From: Pseudomonadota bacterium
GTDB taxonomy: Bacteria; Chloroflexota; UBA6077; JAJPHF01
DNA: 64,000 bases
Direction: 5' to 3'
Assembly: GCA_021325365.1 (NCBI GenBank)
Contig: JAJPHF010000146.1
Coordinates: 29,450 to 93,449, forward strand
Made by a program: the position numbers and the translations under genes. Numbering within the stretch: the first letter of the stretch is position 1; each line of letters starts with the position of its first letter. Positions 41,619 to 50,599 of the stretch are shown piece by piece. The notes beneath the pieces were generated by a model. It worked only from the letters and a program-made list of their open reading frames with translations. It had not been told where the DNA came from and made no database searches.

Positions 41619-43237
41619 CGACGGCGTCGTATCCGCGCAAGGACGACGAGGCGGGGCTGCGCGGCCGCTTGCGGCCGCTCGCCGGCGCGGCCGGCATCCT
41701 GATGGCCGGCTTTATCGCCAGCCGCGTGCTCGGGCTGGTCCGCAACGCGGTGCTCGCCAGTTACTTCGGCGACTCCCCGCAGTACGAGGCCTACGTCGCC
41801 GCTATCGCCGTGCCCGACGCCGTGTTCCAGGTGCTCGCGGGCGGGGTCATGGGCGCGGCCTTCATCCCGGTGTTCACGCGCTACCTGGCCGCCGGCGACG
41901 AGGAGGACGCCTGGCGGCTCAGCAGCTCGGCCATTAACCTCGCGGCGCTCCTCACCGGCGGCCTCGCCCTGCTGCTGATTGTCTTCGCGCGCCCCGTCAT
42001 GGCGGTCGTCGTCTCAGGGCGCCCTGACCTTCAAGAGATGGCCACCGGCCTCGTGCGCATCATGCTGGTGTCGCCGGTCATCTTCGCCGTCAGCGGCTTC
42101 GCGACCAGCATCCTCAACACTTTCCAGCGGTTCTTCTGGGCCGCGCTGGCGCCGCTCATGTACAACCTCGGCATTATCGCCGGCACGGTCCTGCTGCACG
42201 CCCGCTGGGGCATCTACGGCGTGGCGATCGGCGTGGCGGCGGGCGCCTGCGGCCACCTGCTGATTCAGGCGCCGGGGCTGGTGCAGATCCGCGCGCGCTA
42301 CTGGCCCGTCCTCGACTGGCGGGCGCCGGGCGTGCGCGAGGTCGGCAAGCTGATGCTCCCCCGCATGTTCGGCCTCGGCGTCGCGCAGGCCAACCAGCTC
42401 ATCACCACGGTCTTCCTGGCCTCGTTCCTGGTCGCGGGCAGCATGGCCTACCTGAACTACGCCTGGCTGGTGCTGATGGTGCCGCTGGGGGTGTTTGGCA
42501 TGGCCGTGTCCACCGCCGTCTTCCCGACCCTCGCCCGCCAGAGCGCCGCCGGCGAGAGCGCCGCGATGGGCGAGTTATTCGGCCTGACGCTGCGGATGAT
42601 CCTGTACCTCACCATCCCGGCCGCGGTCGGCCTCGTCGTGCTGGGCGAGCCGATCGTGCGGCTGCTGTTCGAGCGGGCCTCGTTCACCCCGGACGTCACG
42701 CGTGCCACGGCCCTCGCGGTCGGCGTCTACGCGCTCGGCCTGCCGGGCCACAGCGTCGTCGAGATCGTCGACCGGGCGTTCTACGCCCTCCACGACACTC
42801 GCACCCCCGTGAAGGCCGCGGCCCTGGCGGTGCTGCTGAACGTCCTGCTGAGCGCCGCGGTGGTGCTCGGCGCCCTGCACGGCCCGCTGCCGGCCGATCG
42901 CGCCTACGCCGGGCTGGCGCTCGCGAACGCCGCCGCGGCCTGGGTCGAGGCGAGCCTGCTCGTGGTGTGGCTGCGCTGGCGTTCGGGCGATCTCGGGCTG
43001 CGCGGCCTGGGCCGCGACCTCCTGCGCTACGTGGCCGCGGCGCTGCTCATGGGCGCCGTGCTGAGCGGCCTGGACCGTGGGCTGCTCGGCGCGCTGGACA
43101 GGCGCGGCCTCGGCGGCGAGCTGGTGGCCGTCGGCACGCTGATCGTCGTCGGCCTCGCGACCTACCTCGCCGGCGGCCTGCTGCTGCGGTGCCGCGAGCC
43201 GCGACTGCTCCTCAGCCTCTTGCGCCGTGGCCGGTAA
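41615..43237 (+). CDS. murJ: Lipid II flippase MurJ (MviN)
   Basis: A 540-residue membrane protein of the MOP superfamily with about 14 spans, moving lipid II across the membrane. Motifs: SRVLGLVRNAVLASYFG, EAYVAAIAVPDAVFQVLAGG, GAAFIPVFTRYL and, near the C-terminus, DRAFYALHDTRTPVKAAAL. GTG 41615 overlaps the gatD stop (GTGA). Completes a murT-gatD-murJ cell-wall operon, followed after 90 bases by a PASTA kinase. Confidence 0.95.
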   Translation: MTTASYPRKDDEAGLRGRLRPLAGAAGILMAGFIASRVLGLVRNAVLASYFGDSPQYEAYVAAIAVPDAVFQVLAGGVMGAAFIPVFTRYLAAGDEEDAWRLSSSAINLAALLTGGLALLLIVFARPVMAVVVSGRPDLQEMATGLVRIMLVSPVIFAVSGFATSILNTFQRFFWAALAPLMYNLGIIAGTVLLHARWGIYGVAIGVAAGACGHLLIQAPGLVQIRARYWPVLDWRAPGVREVGKLMLPRMFGLGVAQANQLITTVFLASFLVAGSMAYLNYAWLVLMVPLGVFGMAVSTAVFPTLARQSAAGESAAMGELFGLTLRMILYLTIPAAVGLVVLGEPIVRLLFERASFTPDVTRATALAVGVYALGLPGHSVVEIVDRAFYALHDTRTPVKAAALAVLLNVLLSAAVVLGALHGPLPADRAYAGLALANAAAAWVEASLLVVWLRWRSGDLGLRGLGRDLLRYVAAALLMGAVLSGLDRGLLGALDRRGLGGELVAVGTLIVVGLATYLAGGLLLRCREPRLLLSLLRRGR

Positions 43238-43327
43238 GGCCAGCGTCGGGGCGGGCTGGTATACTGCTTGCAGCGCACCGTCATGCCTCGCACCGCCGAC
43301 CGCCGCAAATCCATCCCAGGTGAGAGC

Positions 43328-44857
43328 ATGAGTGCCACTGCCGACGATCCCCTGGCCGTCCGTCGCCTGCCGGACGGCCCGCCGTCCGATGGCCGCGCCG
43401 CGCCCGACAGCGCCGGTTTTCCGCCGGGCCTCACCGCGCGCTACCGTCTGCCCAGCCTGCTCGGCCGCGGCACGCTGACAGCCACCTATCGCGCCACCGA
43501 CCTCGAGCTGCGGCGGCAGGTGGCCGTCAAGCTGTTCCCCTCGCACCTGGCAGCCGACGAGACGTTCCGCGCCCGCTTCCTCGAGAAGGGCCAGGTGGCC
43601 GCGCGTCTGACGCATCCGAACATCGGCCAGGTGTTCGAGGCGGGTGTCGCCGACGGCCGTCCCTATCTAGTCATGGAGCTGATCGACGGCCAATCGCTGC
43701 GCACCCTGCTGGACCTGCGCGGGCGGCTGCCGCTGCACACGGCGCTCAGCCTGGCCGTGCCGATCGCCGATGCCCTCTCCCACGCGCACAACCAGGGCGT
43801 GTTTCACGCCGACCTGCGGCCCGAGAACGTGCTGCTCGACCGCCAGGGCCGCCCGAAGGTCGTCGACTTCGGCCTCTGCCACGTGGCGGTGGCGACGGGC
43901 GTCGTGTCGCTGGACACGATCGCGCGCCGCGCGGCCTACCTGGCGCCCGAGCAGGTGCGCGGCGACTCCATCGGCCCGCGCACCGACGTCTACGCGCTGG
44001 CGGCCATGCTCTACGAGATGCTGGTCGGCACGCCGCCGCTCGCCGGGCCGAACGCGCTGGCGACGGCCTCGCGGCGGCTGTTCGCGGAGCCGCCCCGCCT
44101 GCGCGCCGAGCGGCCGGACGTGTCCTGGGGCCTGGAGTACGTGATCCGCCAGGCGCTCGCCCCCGACCCCGCCGACCGCCCGCCGACCGCCGAGGCGTTC
44201 CGGACGGCGCTGCTCGCGCCCCCGCGCGACAGCGACCTGTCGGCCGGGTTGAAGCAGACGGAGTGGGCGTTCCGCTCGGCGCTGCAAGGCGAGCGCGTCG
44301 ACCCGGGCGCCATCGCCGTGCCCGGTCGGCGGCGCGCGGGCGGCTGGAGCCTCCCGTCGCTGACCGTGATCCTGCCGCTGCTCGGCACCCTGGTGGTCGT
44401 GGTGGCGCTCACCGGGCTGTTCGACTTCTTGCCGCCCCTCCTGCTGCCGCTGCAGTCCGTGCGCGCGCCCGAGCTGCGCAATCGCACGCTGGCCGAGGCC
44501 GAGCTGATCGGGCGCGACAGCGGCCTGGAGGTCGTCAAGGCGCACCCCGAGCCCTGCGACGACAACCCGCGCGACTGGGTCATGCGCCAGGATCCCGACC
44601 CCGGCGCGCTCATGCGGCGGGGCGCCAAGGTGCGGCTGACGACCTGCTCCGGCATCCGCGTGCCGAGCCTCGTCGGCCAACGCGAGGAAGATGCCCGCGT
44701 CCAGCTCGTGCAGCACGGCTGGACCGTGCGCGCCGTGCGCACCGAGCCCACCGCCAGCCTGCCCCCGGGCACGATCCTCGCCCAGGAGCCGTCGGCCGAG
44801 CTGATCCTGCCCGACCGCGAGCCGCTCACACTCACCGTCGCGGAAGCGCCCAAGTAG
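43328..44857 (+). CDS. PASTA-domain Ser/Thr protein kinase
   Basis: A 509-residue membrane kinase. Kinase domain at ~39-297: Lys 68 (AVKLF), DFG at 180-182, APE at 206-208. The catalytic loop reads HADLRPEN (160-167) instead of HRDLKPEN, losing the Arg and changing the usual Lys to Arg; the Gly-loop is LGRGTL, with only two Gly. Membrane segment ~341-370, then two extracellular PASTA repeats (~378-445, ~446-505; VPSLVGQREEDARVQLVQHG). PASTA kinases sense peptidoglycan, in keeping with the upstream murT-gatD-murJ. Activity may be reduced. Confidence 0.9.
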   Translation: MSATADDPLAVRRLPDGPPSDGRAAPDSAGFPPGLTARYRLPSLLGRGTLTATYRATDLELRRQVAVKLFPSHLAADETFRARFLEKGQVAARLTHPNIGQVFEAGVADGRPYLVMELIDGQSLRTLLDLRGRLPLHTALSLAVPIADALSHAHNQGVFHADLRPENVLLDRQGRPKVVDFGLCHVAVATGVVSLDTIARRAAYLAPEQVRGDSIGPRTDVYALAAMLYEMLVGTPPLAGPNALATASRRLFAEPPRLRAERPDVSWGLEYVIRQALAPDPADRPPTAEAFRTALLAPPRDSDLSAGLKQTEWAFRSALQGERVDPGAIAVPGRRRAGGWSLPSLTVILPLLGTLVVVVALTGLFDFLPPLLLPLQSVRAPELRNRTLAEAELIGRDSGLEVVKAHPEPCDDNPRDWVMRQDPDPGALMRRGAKVRLTTCSGIRVPSLVGQREEDARVQLVQHGWTVRAVRTEPTASLPPGTILAQEPSAELILPDREPLTLTVAEAPK

Positions 44858-44878
44858 CCGCTGGAGACGCCGCCCGGC

Positions 44879-45346
44879 CTACGTGAGGCGCGTGATCCGC
44901 ATCGTGAAGCTGCCGCCGGGGGCGCTGATGGTCACCTCGTCGCCCACGGTGCGGCCCAGCAGCGCGTGCCCCACGGGCGACTCGTTGGAGATGCGGCCGT
45001 GGCGGGGATCGGCCTCCGCCGAGCCGACGATCAGGTACTCCTGCGTCTCGCCGTTCTCGTCCTCGACCACGACGTGCGAGCCGAGCCGCACGCAGTCCAC
45101 GGCGGGGTGCTCGTCGATGATCTGCGCGGTGGCCAGCATGCGCTCCAGATCCTGAATGCGCCCTTCGATGAACGCCTGGTCCTGCTTGGCGTCGTCGTAC
45201 TCCGCGTTGTCCACCGTGTCGGTGAACTCCTTCGCCTTGCGGATACGCTCTGCCACGGCCGGCCGACGCACGGTCCGCAGATCGTGCAGCTCCTGGTCCA
45301 GGCGCTCATAGCCCTCCGGTGTCAGGTAAACGGGCTTCTCGGGCAT
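44879..45346 (-). CDS. greA: Transcription elongation factor GreA
   Basis: A 155-residue GreA: coiled-coil domain with tip FTDTVDNAEYDDAKQDQAFI and C-terminal FKBP-like domain (YLIVGSAEADPRHGRISNES). The usual tip pair Asp/Glu (DLSEN) is Asp/Asp here (DTVDN), keeping both charges. Restarts stalled RNA polymerase. ATG 45346 gives the standard MPEKPVYLTPEGYERL start. A strong promoter 300 bases upstream implies a long structured leader. Confidence 0.93.
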   Translation of the reverse strand: MPEKPVYLTPEGYERLDQELHDLRTVRRPAVAERIRKAKEFTDTVDNAEYDDAKQDQAFIEGRIQDLERMLATAQIIDEHPAVDCVRLGSHVVVEDENGETQEYLIVGSAEADPRHGRISNESPVGHALLGRTVGDEVTISAPGGSFTMRITRLT

Positions 45347-45496
45347 GGTCTTCTCCCGCGTTGTTCCCAGGCTAGGTCGCTTGCGGCCCACCCGCGCCGC
45401 GTGGACCGCCACTCGACCCGAAGCGAGCGGCCGGCCGCTGGCAGCCACCAGCGTGCGCCGGCCGTCTTGCACACTCTAAGCACTCGGCCAGAGGGA

Positions 45497-45529
45497 GTGT
45501 GTCCGTTTGGCTTCGCCAAACCTACACAC
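45497..45529 (-). promoter_or_regulatory. Hairpin in greA leader
   Basis: GTGTGT (45497-45502) and GTTTGGC (45505-45511) pair with ACACAC (45524-45529) and GCCAAAC (45515-45521), loop TTC. Located in the ~295-base leader between the promoter and greA; may be an attenuator or mRNA stabiliser. Confidence 0.5.
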
Positions 45530-45647
45530 CCAACCTGGGCCGGCCGCTTAGGCCGCTGTACAACGCGGCCCAATCCGGCGATTGAGTGCATCCCCGAATA
45601 AAAGGACACGAGACCAGGAGCACGACTCCCAGTCCCGAGCTTCGCTA

Positions 45648-45676
45648 TTGATACCGCACTTACCAGCAAGTGTCAA
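45648..45676 (-). promoter_or_regulatory. Sigma-70-type promoter of greA
   Basis: Minus strand TTGACA (45676-45671), 17-base spacer, TATCAA (45653-45648). The closest start downstream is greA at 45346. Confidence 0.75.
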
Positions 45677-45691
45677 GCATATACGCGAAAA

Positions 45692-45750
45692 ACCTACCCC
45701 CGGCCCCAGCGACGCTTGCCGTGTTCCGCGTCGCAGGGCCGGGGGTAGGT
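45692..45750. terminator. Long hairpin (family D repeat) at hydrolase stop
   Basis: ACCTACCCCCGGCCC (45692-45706) pairs perfectly with GGGCCGGGGGTAGGT (45736-45750), and GCGACG (45709-45714) with CGTCGC (45729-45734). It begins at the first base of the hydrolase stop codon (minus strand) and separates that gene from the greA promoter, so it probably terminates. Confidence 0.7.
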
Positions 45751-46568
45751 CACTCCGCCAGGAACTCCCGCACGGCCGCGATGAGCGCGGGCGCGTTGTC
45801 CTCCTGCACCGGATGGCCCGACCGCGGCGCCACCACGAGCCGCGCGTTCGGCAGCTCCCGCACCATGCGCTCGGCCACGTCCTGCGACAGCACGGGGCTC
45901 TCCGCGCCGCGCACCACCAGCACGGGGCAGCGGATCGAGCGCCACTCCGCCCAGGTGTCCCAGCCGCCGCGTCGTCCTGTCAGCAGCCCCGGCGCCCACT
46001 TCCACTCGTAGCGTCCGTCGGGGCGCTGGCGCACCGAGTGGCGGGCCACCTCCTGACGGTAGTCCTCGGGCGGGTACGGGTCCTGGCCGCGCAGGAAGTC
46101 GGCCACCTGGCTCGGGTTGTCGAAGATGCCGGGGTCCTGGGGCGCATCCGGGCGCGGCGCCGCGGGCGCCGGCGCCTGGGGGCCAATGTCCACGATGACC
46201 AGCTTCGCCACGGCCTCGGGGTGCCGCGCCGTGTAGACGATGGCGTTGCGGCCCCCCATGCTCATGCCCACGAGCACGAAGCGCGTCAGGCCGAGCGCCG
46301 CCGCGAACCGCTCCAGGTCGCCCACGTAGTCGTCGGTGGTGTACGAGTCGCCCGGCGCGGCGCCGGTGTCGCCGTGCCCCCGCTGGTCGAGCGCCAGGAT
46401 GCGGTAGTCGCTCGCCAGGTCGCGCGCGAACAGGTCCCACGTGCGCGCGTGCGCCATGAAGCCGTGCAGCAGCACCATCGGCGGCGCCGTCGGCTCTCCC
46501 CACTCCGTGTAGTGCAGGTTCAGGTCGCCGAGCTGGACCGCTTGGGCGCGCGGGCTCTCCGCGGGCAT
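45750..46568 (-). CDS. Alpha/beta-hydrolase
   Basis: A 272-residue cytoplasmic hydrolase. HGFMAHARTWD (oxyanion region), LALDQRGHGDTG, nucleophile elbow GMSMGG, His in PRSGHPVQED; the acid is probably in VVRGAESPV. Resembles haloperoxidase/esterase-type enzymes of broad specificity. GGAGGAA precedes ATG 46568. A hairpin repeat directly follows the stop. Confidence 0.88.
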   Translation of the reverse strand: MPAESPRAQAVQLGDLNLHYTEWGEPTAPPMVLLHGFMAHARTWDLFARDLASDYRILALDQRGHGDTGAAPGDSYTTDDYVGDLERFAAALGLTRFVLVGMSMGGRNAIVYTARHPEAVAKLVIVDIGPQAPAPAAPRPDAPQDPGIFDNPSQVADFLRGQDPYPPEDYRQEVARHSVRQRPDGRYEWKWAPGLLTGRRGGWDTWAEWRSIRCPVLVVRGAESPVLSQDVAERMVRELPNARLVVAPRSGHPVQEDNAPALIAAVREFLAE

Positions 46569-46583
46569 ACGTTCCTCCGTCGC

Positions 46584-46661
46584 CAGCCTTCAGCCGTCAG
46601 CCAACAGCCGCCAGCGCGTTCCCCGCGTCTGCTGACGGCTGACGGCTGACCGCTGACCGCT
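46584..46661. repeat. CAGCCGTCAGC / GCTGACGGCTGAC inverted repeat block
   Basis: Left part (46584-46616) has CAGCCNTCAGCCGTCAGCC units and right part (46630-46661) the complementary GCTGACGGCTGACGGCTGAC units, able to form a long hairpin. It fills the gap between the hydrolase start and the alcohol dehydrogenase stop. Confidence 0.75.
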
Positions 46662-47742
46662 AGAAAGTAATCACCGAGCGCAGCGTCTCGCCGCGCTCCA
46701 TCGCCTGGAAGGCGTCCTCTACCTCGGCCAGCGCGATGCGTTGCGTAATTAGCTCGTCCAGCAACAGGTCGCCGCGCAGGTACCACTCCGCGAGCAGCGG
46801 GAAGTCGCGAGTGGGTAGGCAATCGCCGTACCAGCTCACGCGCAGCGAGCCGCCGAGGTCGAAGAAGCGCGGCAGGTCGAGCGCCAGCGTGCTGCCGTGC
46901 CCGGCCACGCCGATAAGCGTTGCCACGCCGGCCAGGTCGCGGCACGCCAGCACCTGCGCCAGCACGTCCGGCTGCCCCACGCACTCGAACGCGTAGTTCG
47001 CGCCGTACCCGTCGGTCAGCGCCCGGATCTGCTCTACCGCATCCCCATCGCGCGGGTTCACCGTGTGCGTCGCGCCAAACGTCCGCGCCCATTCCAGCTT
47101 TCGCGGCTCCAGGTCGACCGCGATGATCTTCGACGCGCGGGCCAGCCGCGCGCCCTGAATCACGCTCGTGCCCACCGCGCCCGCGCCGAATACCGCCACG
47201 CTGCTGCCCGGCCGCACGCCCGCCGTGTACAGCGCCGCCCCCACGCCGGTCATCACGCCGCACGCAATCAGGCACGCCTGGGCCGGCGGGATGTCGGGCG
47301 AGACGGGCACCGCCTGGTTGGCGTGGACGACGGTGTGCGTGGCGAACGTGCCCAGCCCCATGATCGGCGGCGGGTATTCGCCGGCCGGCGTGTGCTGGCG
47401 CGGCTGCCCGTTCAGGCTGTTGGCGCACAGGTGCAGCTGGCCGATGCGGCAGAAGCGACAGTTGCCACACGGCGCCCGCCACGCCAGGATCACGTAGTCG
47501 CCGACCCGCGGCTGCGCGACGCCCGGCCCCACGGCCTCGACGATGCCGGCGCCCTCGTGGCCGAGCAGCATCGGCAGGCTGGCGATCGCGCCGTTGCGGA
47601 TGTGCAGGTCGGTGTGGCACACCCCGCTCGCCTGCACGCGCACCAACACCTCGCCCGGGCCGGGCTCGTCGATTACCAGTGGCTCCGGCGCGACCGCCCC
47701 GCGCACCTCGCGCGCCACGATCCCTTCGCCCTGCACGGCCAT
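46660..47742 (-). CDS. Zinc-dependent alcohol dehydrogenase (class III-like)
   Basis: A 360-residue medium-chain dehydrogenase. Catalytic zinc ligands in SGVCHTDLHIRNG and LGHEGAGIVEAVG; structural zinc in CGNCRFCRIGQLHLC; NAD-binding VAVFGAGAVGTSVIQGARLA followed by IIAVD (Asp favours NAD+). Long-chain/class III style, as in thiol-dependent formaldehyde dehydrogenases and NDMA-dependent enzymes; substrate not assigned. ATG 47742 is chosen for its GGAGG site; the frame is open further upstream but without family similarity. Confidence 0.92.
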   Translation of the reverse strand: MAVQGEGIVAREVRGAVAPEPLVIDEPGPGEVLVRVQASGVCHTDLHIRNGAIASLPMLLGHEGAGIVEAVGPGVAQPRVGDYVILAWRAPCGNCRFCRIGQLHLCANSLNGQPRQHTPAGEYPPPIMGLGTFATHTVVHANQAVPVSPDIPPAQACLIACGVMTGVGAALYTAGVRPGSSVAVFGAGAVGTSVIQGARLARASKIIAVDLEPRKLEWARTFGATHTVNPRDGDAVEQIRALTDGYGANYAFECVGQPDVLAQVLACRDLAGVATLIGVAGHGSTLALDLPRFFDLGGSLRVSWYGDCLPTRDFPLLAEWYLRGDLLLDELITQRIALAEVEDAFQAMERGETLRSVITF

Positions 47743-47819
47743 GGCGTCCTCCAGTAGCTCGCTGCGATGATCCTCTGCTCGGGCTAGGTGCTGGCTGGTT
47801 TCCGGCTTGAGCGCCATCC

Positions 47820-47961
47820 CTATGTGGCAGAAAGCGCGATGGGCCGTGCGTCCTCGGGGAGTTCCGTCAGGGGACCGTTGCCTTCATACCACTCGGCGTT
47901 GAGGATGTGTACGACGAATTCGATCGATCTCCGCTAGCCGCGCGTCAGGATAGATGGCCAA
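47820..47961 (-). pseudogene. Small frameshifted gene
   Basis: After an AGGAGG site, TTG 47961 starts AIYPDARLAEI. The frame then breaks, and continues in the next frame as IEFVVHILNAEWYEGNGPLT, ELPEDARPIALSAT to TAG 47820. The break lies in GATCGATC, so a four-base GATC duplication explains it. The joined product would be about 46 residues. No family name recognised. Explains part of the gap upstream of the dehydrogenase. Confidence 0.55.
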
Positions 47962-48092
47962 CGGCGCGCCTCCTCTGCCGAGGGTGCAGGCTGCTCCCCG
48001 GCCTCACTATAGCACCGACTCCGCTGGGCGATCGCTGATGCGTTCGGTATTGCGCCAAAAGCCATCGCGTGGGCTGCCTCCACGCGTCCCCC

Positions 48093-50237
48093 TCAGCGGG
48101 TCAGATAAGCGTACTGGTTCTTGTCCAGGCTCACCGTCAAGCGCCCGCCGTTGGCGTCCAGGCGCTGCGTCAGGTAGCCGCTCGCGTCCGCCAGCCAGCC
48201 GCGGCCGGGGAACGGCAGGCGCACCTCCGTCTGTAACCTGCCCCCGATCGTGTACAGCAGCGCGTCGTCGGCCGTGGCGACGTAGAAGCCGCCGTCCACC
48301 GCCCGGTCCACGCCAAACGCTTGCCGCCACAGCGACCGCTTCTGCGCGTCTGAGGTGTCGGCGAACGCCTCCTCGACGCGGTCGCCGTCCACGTACTCCG
48401 CCTGCGGCCCCAGCACGCCGCTCAGGTGGCGCGGCGCGATCACCATGCCGCCGCGGCTCAGGTAGTCGCGCAGGCGCGCGGCGTCGTCGGCGGGCAGGTC
48501 CTGCGCGTAGCGCGACAGCACCACGATCGCCGCCAGCCGGTCCACCGGCTCGCCGTCGAGCGTCGACACCACTGCCGCGGGCACGTTGTCGCGGGCGAAC
48601 ACCGCCAGCCGGTGGAAGTCATAGGAGCGGAACGCGAACGGGTCCACCGTGCGCGACGCGCCCAGCAGCCGGAAGGGGAAGCCGGTCGGCGCCAGGATCA
48701 GCACCCGCGCGGCCCCGGCCGGGGCCGCCATGATCTGGCGGATGCGCGGGAAGCTCTCCGACACGCGCGCGAACATCGTGTCGGGGTCGTAGGCCGTGCG
48801 GTTCGTGTCGTTGTAGAGGCCCTGGCCGATGATGTTGTAGTTCCACGCGGCGATGCCCTGGAGCCAGCCGCCGGTCTGGCGCGCGAGCAGGGCCAGGTAG
48901 TAGTCGTTGGCCACCGCGTCCGCCACGTTGGCCGGCTGCGGGCTCGCCTGCGACAGCCCCCAGCTATTGGCCGTGGACCACAGCCAGAACGGCCGGTTGT
49001 AGCGCGCCGAGTAGTGGCCCAGACTGCGCACCAGCGTGAACAGCCGAATCAGCTCGGTATCGTCCAGCGGCAGGTCCATCGGGCCGTCGCGCGGGTAGGC
49101 GTCGTACGTCGGATAAAACGTGGGCGGCGTGCGCGCGAATACCGCCTCCACCTGCGGCAGCTGGAAGTGGATGCGCGCCGTGGCGCCCTCGAACGACATG
49201 GTGGTCGGCAAGTCGGGCTCCAGCTCCGCCCACTGCCCCGCGCTCCAGGCGGCGTAGTCCGCAATATAGTTCGTCTGGAACTGCCCGAGCTGCGTGATGC
49301 GTCCGGGATCGTCGCCCACGTCGGCGAAGCCGTAGCCGTTGCGCGCCTTGAACGCCGCGTCCGCCCAGGTCGAGTAGTCGCCGCCCGACGGCTCGTCGGC
49401 CAGGTTCAGCATCAGGATCACGTCGCGGTAGGGCTGCACGAACCGCGTGTCCACCCACTCGTAGTAGCGGCGAATGTCCCGCTGGTAGTCGGGCGAGTAG
49501 AACGACGCGTTGACCACCGCTGTCGTGCGATCGATGCCGCCCCGGCTCTCGGTGCGCAGCGCGTCGGGGTGCGCTGCCGACCAAACGCTGCCCATCTGGC
49601 TCTGGTAGCCGATCGGCAGCACGGCCTTCAGCCCCTGCGCGCGGACCGCGCTCAGCAAGCGCTCTTGCGCGGCCACGATGGCGCGGGCGTCGGCGTTGAG
49701 CGGGCTGCTGTCGTCCACGAACGCCTCGTAGACGGCATACGACAGGCCCGGCTCGGCGCCCTGGGCGTTCACCTCGCCAGGGTTGTTCTGGCCGATCCAC
49801 ACGACGTTCGCGCCCGCCGCCTGCTGCCGCGCGACGATCTGCTCCATCGTGCTGCTCGACAGCGTCGGGTAGGCCTCCATCGCCCAGCCCGCATAGCGCG
49901 GCCCGTGGTCGTCGCTCTCCGGCCGGCCGGTGAGCGTGGCGATGGCTTGCGGCGTGGGCACGGGGCCGGCGCCGGGAGCGTCTACCTGCGGCGCGGGCAG
50001 CACGCCGGCGGCCGCGGGGAGGGGCACCGGCGACAGCGCGCCCGCCGACGCGGTCGGCAGCGGCGCCAAGGTGGGCACCGCGCTCGCGGCGAGCGGCGGC
50101 ACGCGGTCGTTCGGGGCGGGCGCCCGCTCCGGGGGTGCCTGGAAGGCCAGGCTGCCCAGGAGCACGACGAACAGGGCGACGGTCCTGAGCGCCCGCGTCG
50201 CGGGCTGGCGATAGCAGCGGCTGAACAGGCGGCTCAA
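48093..50237 (-). CDS. Exported glycosidase-like TIM-barrel protein
   Basis: A 714-residue exported or membrane-anchored protein: hydrophobic segment at ~15-35, Pro/Ala-rich linker to ~110, then a barrel-like region beginning YAGWAMEAYPTLSSSTMEQI. MLNLADEPSGGDYSTWADAA has the N-x-x-[DE]-E pattern of clan GH-A acid/base residues, and WLQGIAAWNYN and FWLWSTANSWG look like late barrel strands. A following alpha/beta domain (LAAIVVLSRYAQDLPADDAA ... LRDYLSRGG) resembles the trimerisation/glutaminase-like domain of GH42 enzymes. A specific activity cannot be given. The only start is TTG 50237. Confidence 0.65.
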   Translation of the reverse strand: MSRLFSRCYRQPATRALRTVALFVVLLGSLAFQAPPERAPAPNDRVPPLAASAVPTLAPLPTASAGALSPVPLPAAAGVLPAPQVDAPGAGPVPTPQAIATLTGRPESDDHGPRYAGWAMEAYPTLSSSTMEQIVARQQAAGANVVWIGQNNPGEVNAQGAEPGLSYAVYEAFVDDSSPLNADARAIVAAQERLLSAVRAQGLKAVLPIGYQSQMGSVWSAAHPDALRTESRGGIDRTTAVVNASFYSPDYQRDIRRYYEWVDTRFVQPYRDVILMLNLADEPSGGDYSTWADAAFKARNGYGFADVGDDPGRITQLGQFQTNYIADYAAWSAGQWAELEPDLPTTMSFEGATARIHFQLPQVEAVFARTPPTFYPTYDAYPRDGPMDLPLDDTELIRLFTLVRSLGHYSARYNRPFWLWSTANSWGLSQASPQPANVADAVANDYYLALLARQTGGWLQGIAAWNYNIIGQGLYNDTNRTAYDPDTMFARVSESFPRIRQIMAAPAGAARVLILAPTGFPFRLLGASRTVDPFAFRSYDFHRLAVFARDNVPAAVVSTLDGEPVDRLAAIVVLSRYAQDLPADDAARLRDYLSRGGMVIAPRHLSGVLGPQAEYVDGDRVEEAFADTSDAQKRSLWRQAFGVDRAVDGGFYVATADDALLYTIGGRLQTEVRLPFPGRGWLADASGYLTQRLDANGGRLTVSLDKNQYAYLTR

Positions 50238-50428
50238 TCCCTGCCCAGTCTTGCGACTGAGCCCAGTACTTGGGGCCGTGTCACGCGAACCGCGCCATTA
50301 TGCCACGCCCGAGCGGGCGGCGTCCCCCATTGCCGCGCTGCCGCGACGCCCTCTGCCCGGACGCGCGGCGCCCCGCTCGATCGCCACCCGGCCTGGTCCC
50401 GCCGAACCCCGCGGTGGACTTCCCCGAC

Positions 50429-50515
50429 TCCCTCTCCCAGGGGGAGAGGGCCGGGGTAAGGGCGCCTTCCCTGGTCCCTCCCCCTCTCCCCCTGGGAGAG
50501 GGCCGGGGTGAGGGC
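50429..50515. repeat. Two tandem family B hairpin repeats (copies 4 and 5)
   Basis: CTCCCTCTCCCAGGGGGAGA (50429 on; centre varied) and CCCTCTCCCCCTGGGAGAGG (50482 on), each followed by G(C)CGGGGTRAGGG. Same orientation, about 50 bases apart. Confidence 0.85.
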
Positions 50516-50535
50516 CCGCCCCGCCAGCGATGACG

Positions 50536-50566
50536 AAGCGCCCCTGGCGGCGTCTCCACCAGGGGC
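50536..50566 (-). terminator. Terminator of microprotein gene
   Basis: GCCCCTGG (50540-50547) pairs with CCAGGGGC (50559-50566), and the flanking bases extend the stem (one mismatch inside). It lies 34 bases downstream of the 31-residue minus-strand gene. Confidence 0.6.
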
Positions 50567-50599
50567 ACTTCAGGTCGGTGCCGCCGCGGCGACCACCGG

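Larger units (their letters stand above)
50238..50599. other. Intergenic region with repeats
   Basis: 362 bases holding two family B hairpin repeats (50429-50515) and the terminator at 50536-50566. No gene seen. Confidence 0.6.

Noticed and set aside
43260..43265. TATACT upstream of the PASTA kinase as a -10 element
   Set aside because: No -35 at suitable spacing; the gene may be expressed from the murT-gatD-murJ transcript.
48426..50459. A 677-residue frame opposite the secreted glycosidase-like gene
   Set aside because: Its composition (Arg, Ala, His-rich) is that of an antisense frame in GC-rich DNA, without domain or signal features, while the opposite strand carries recognisable motifs.
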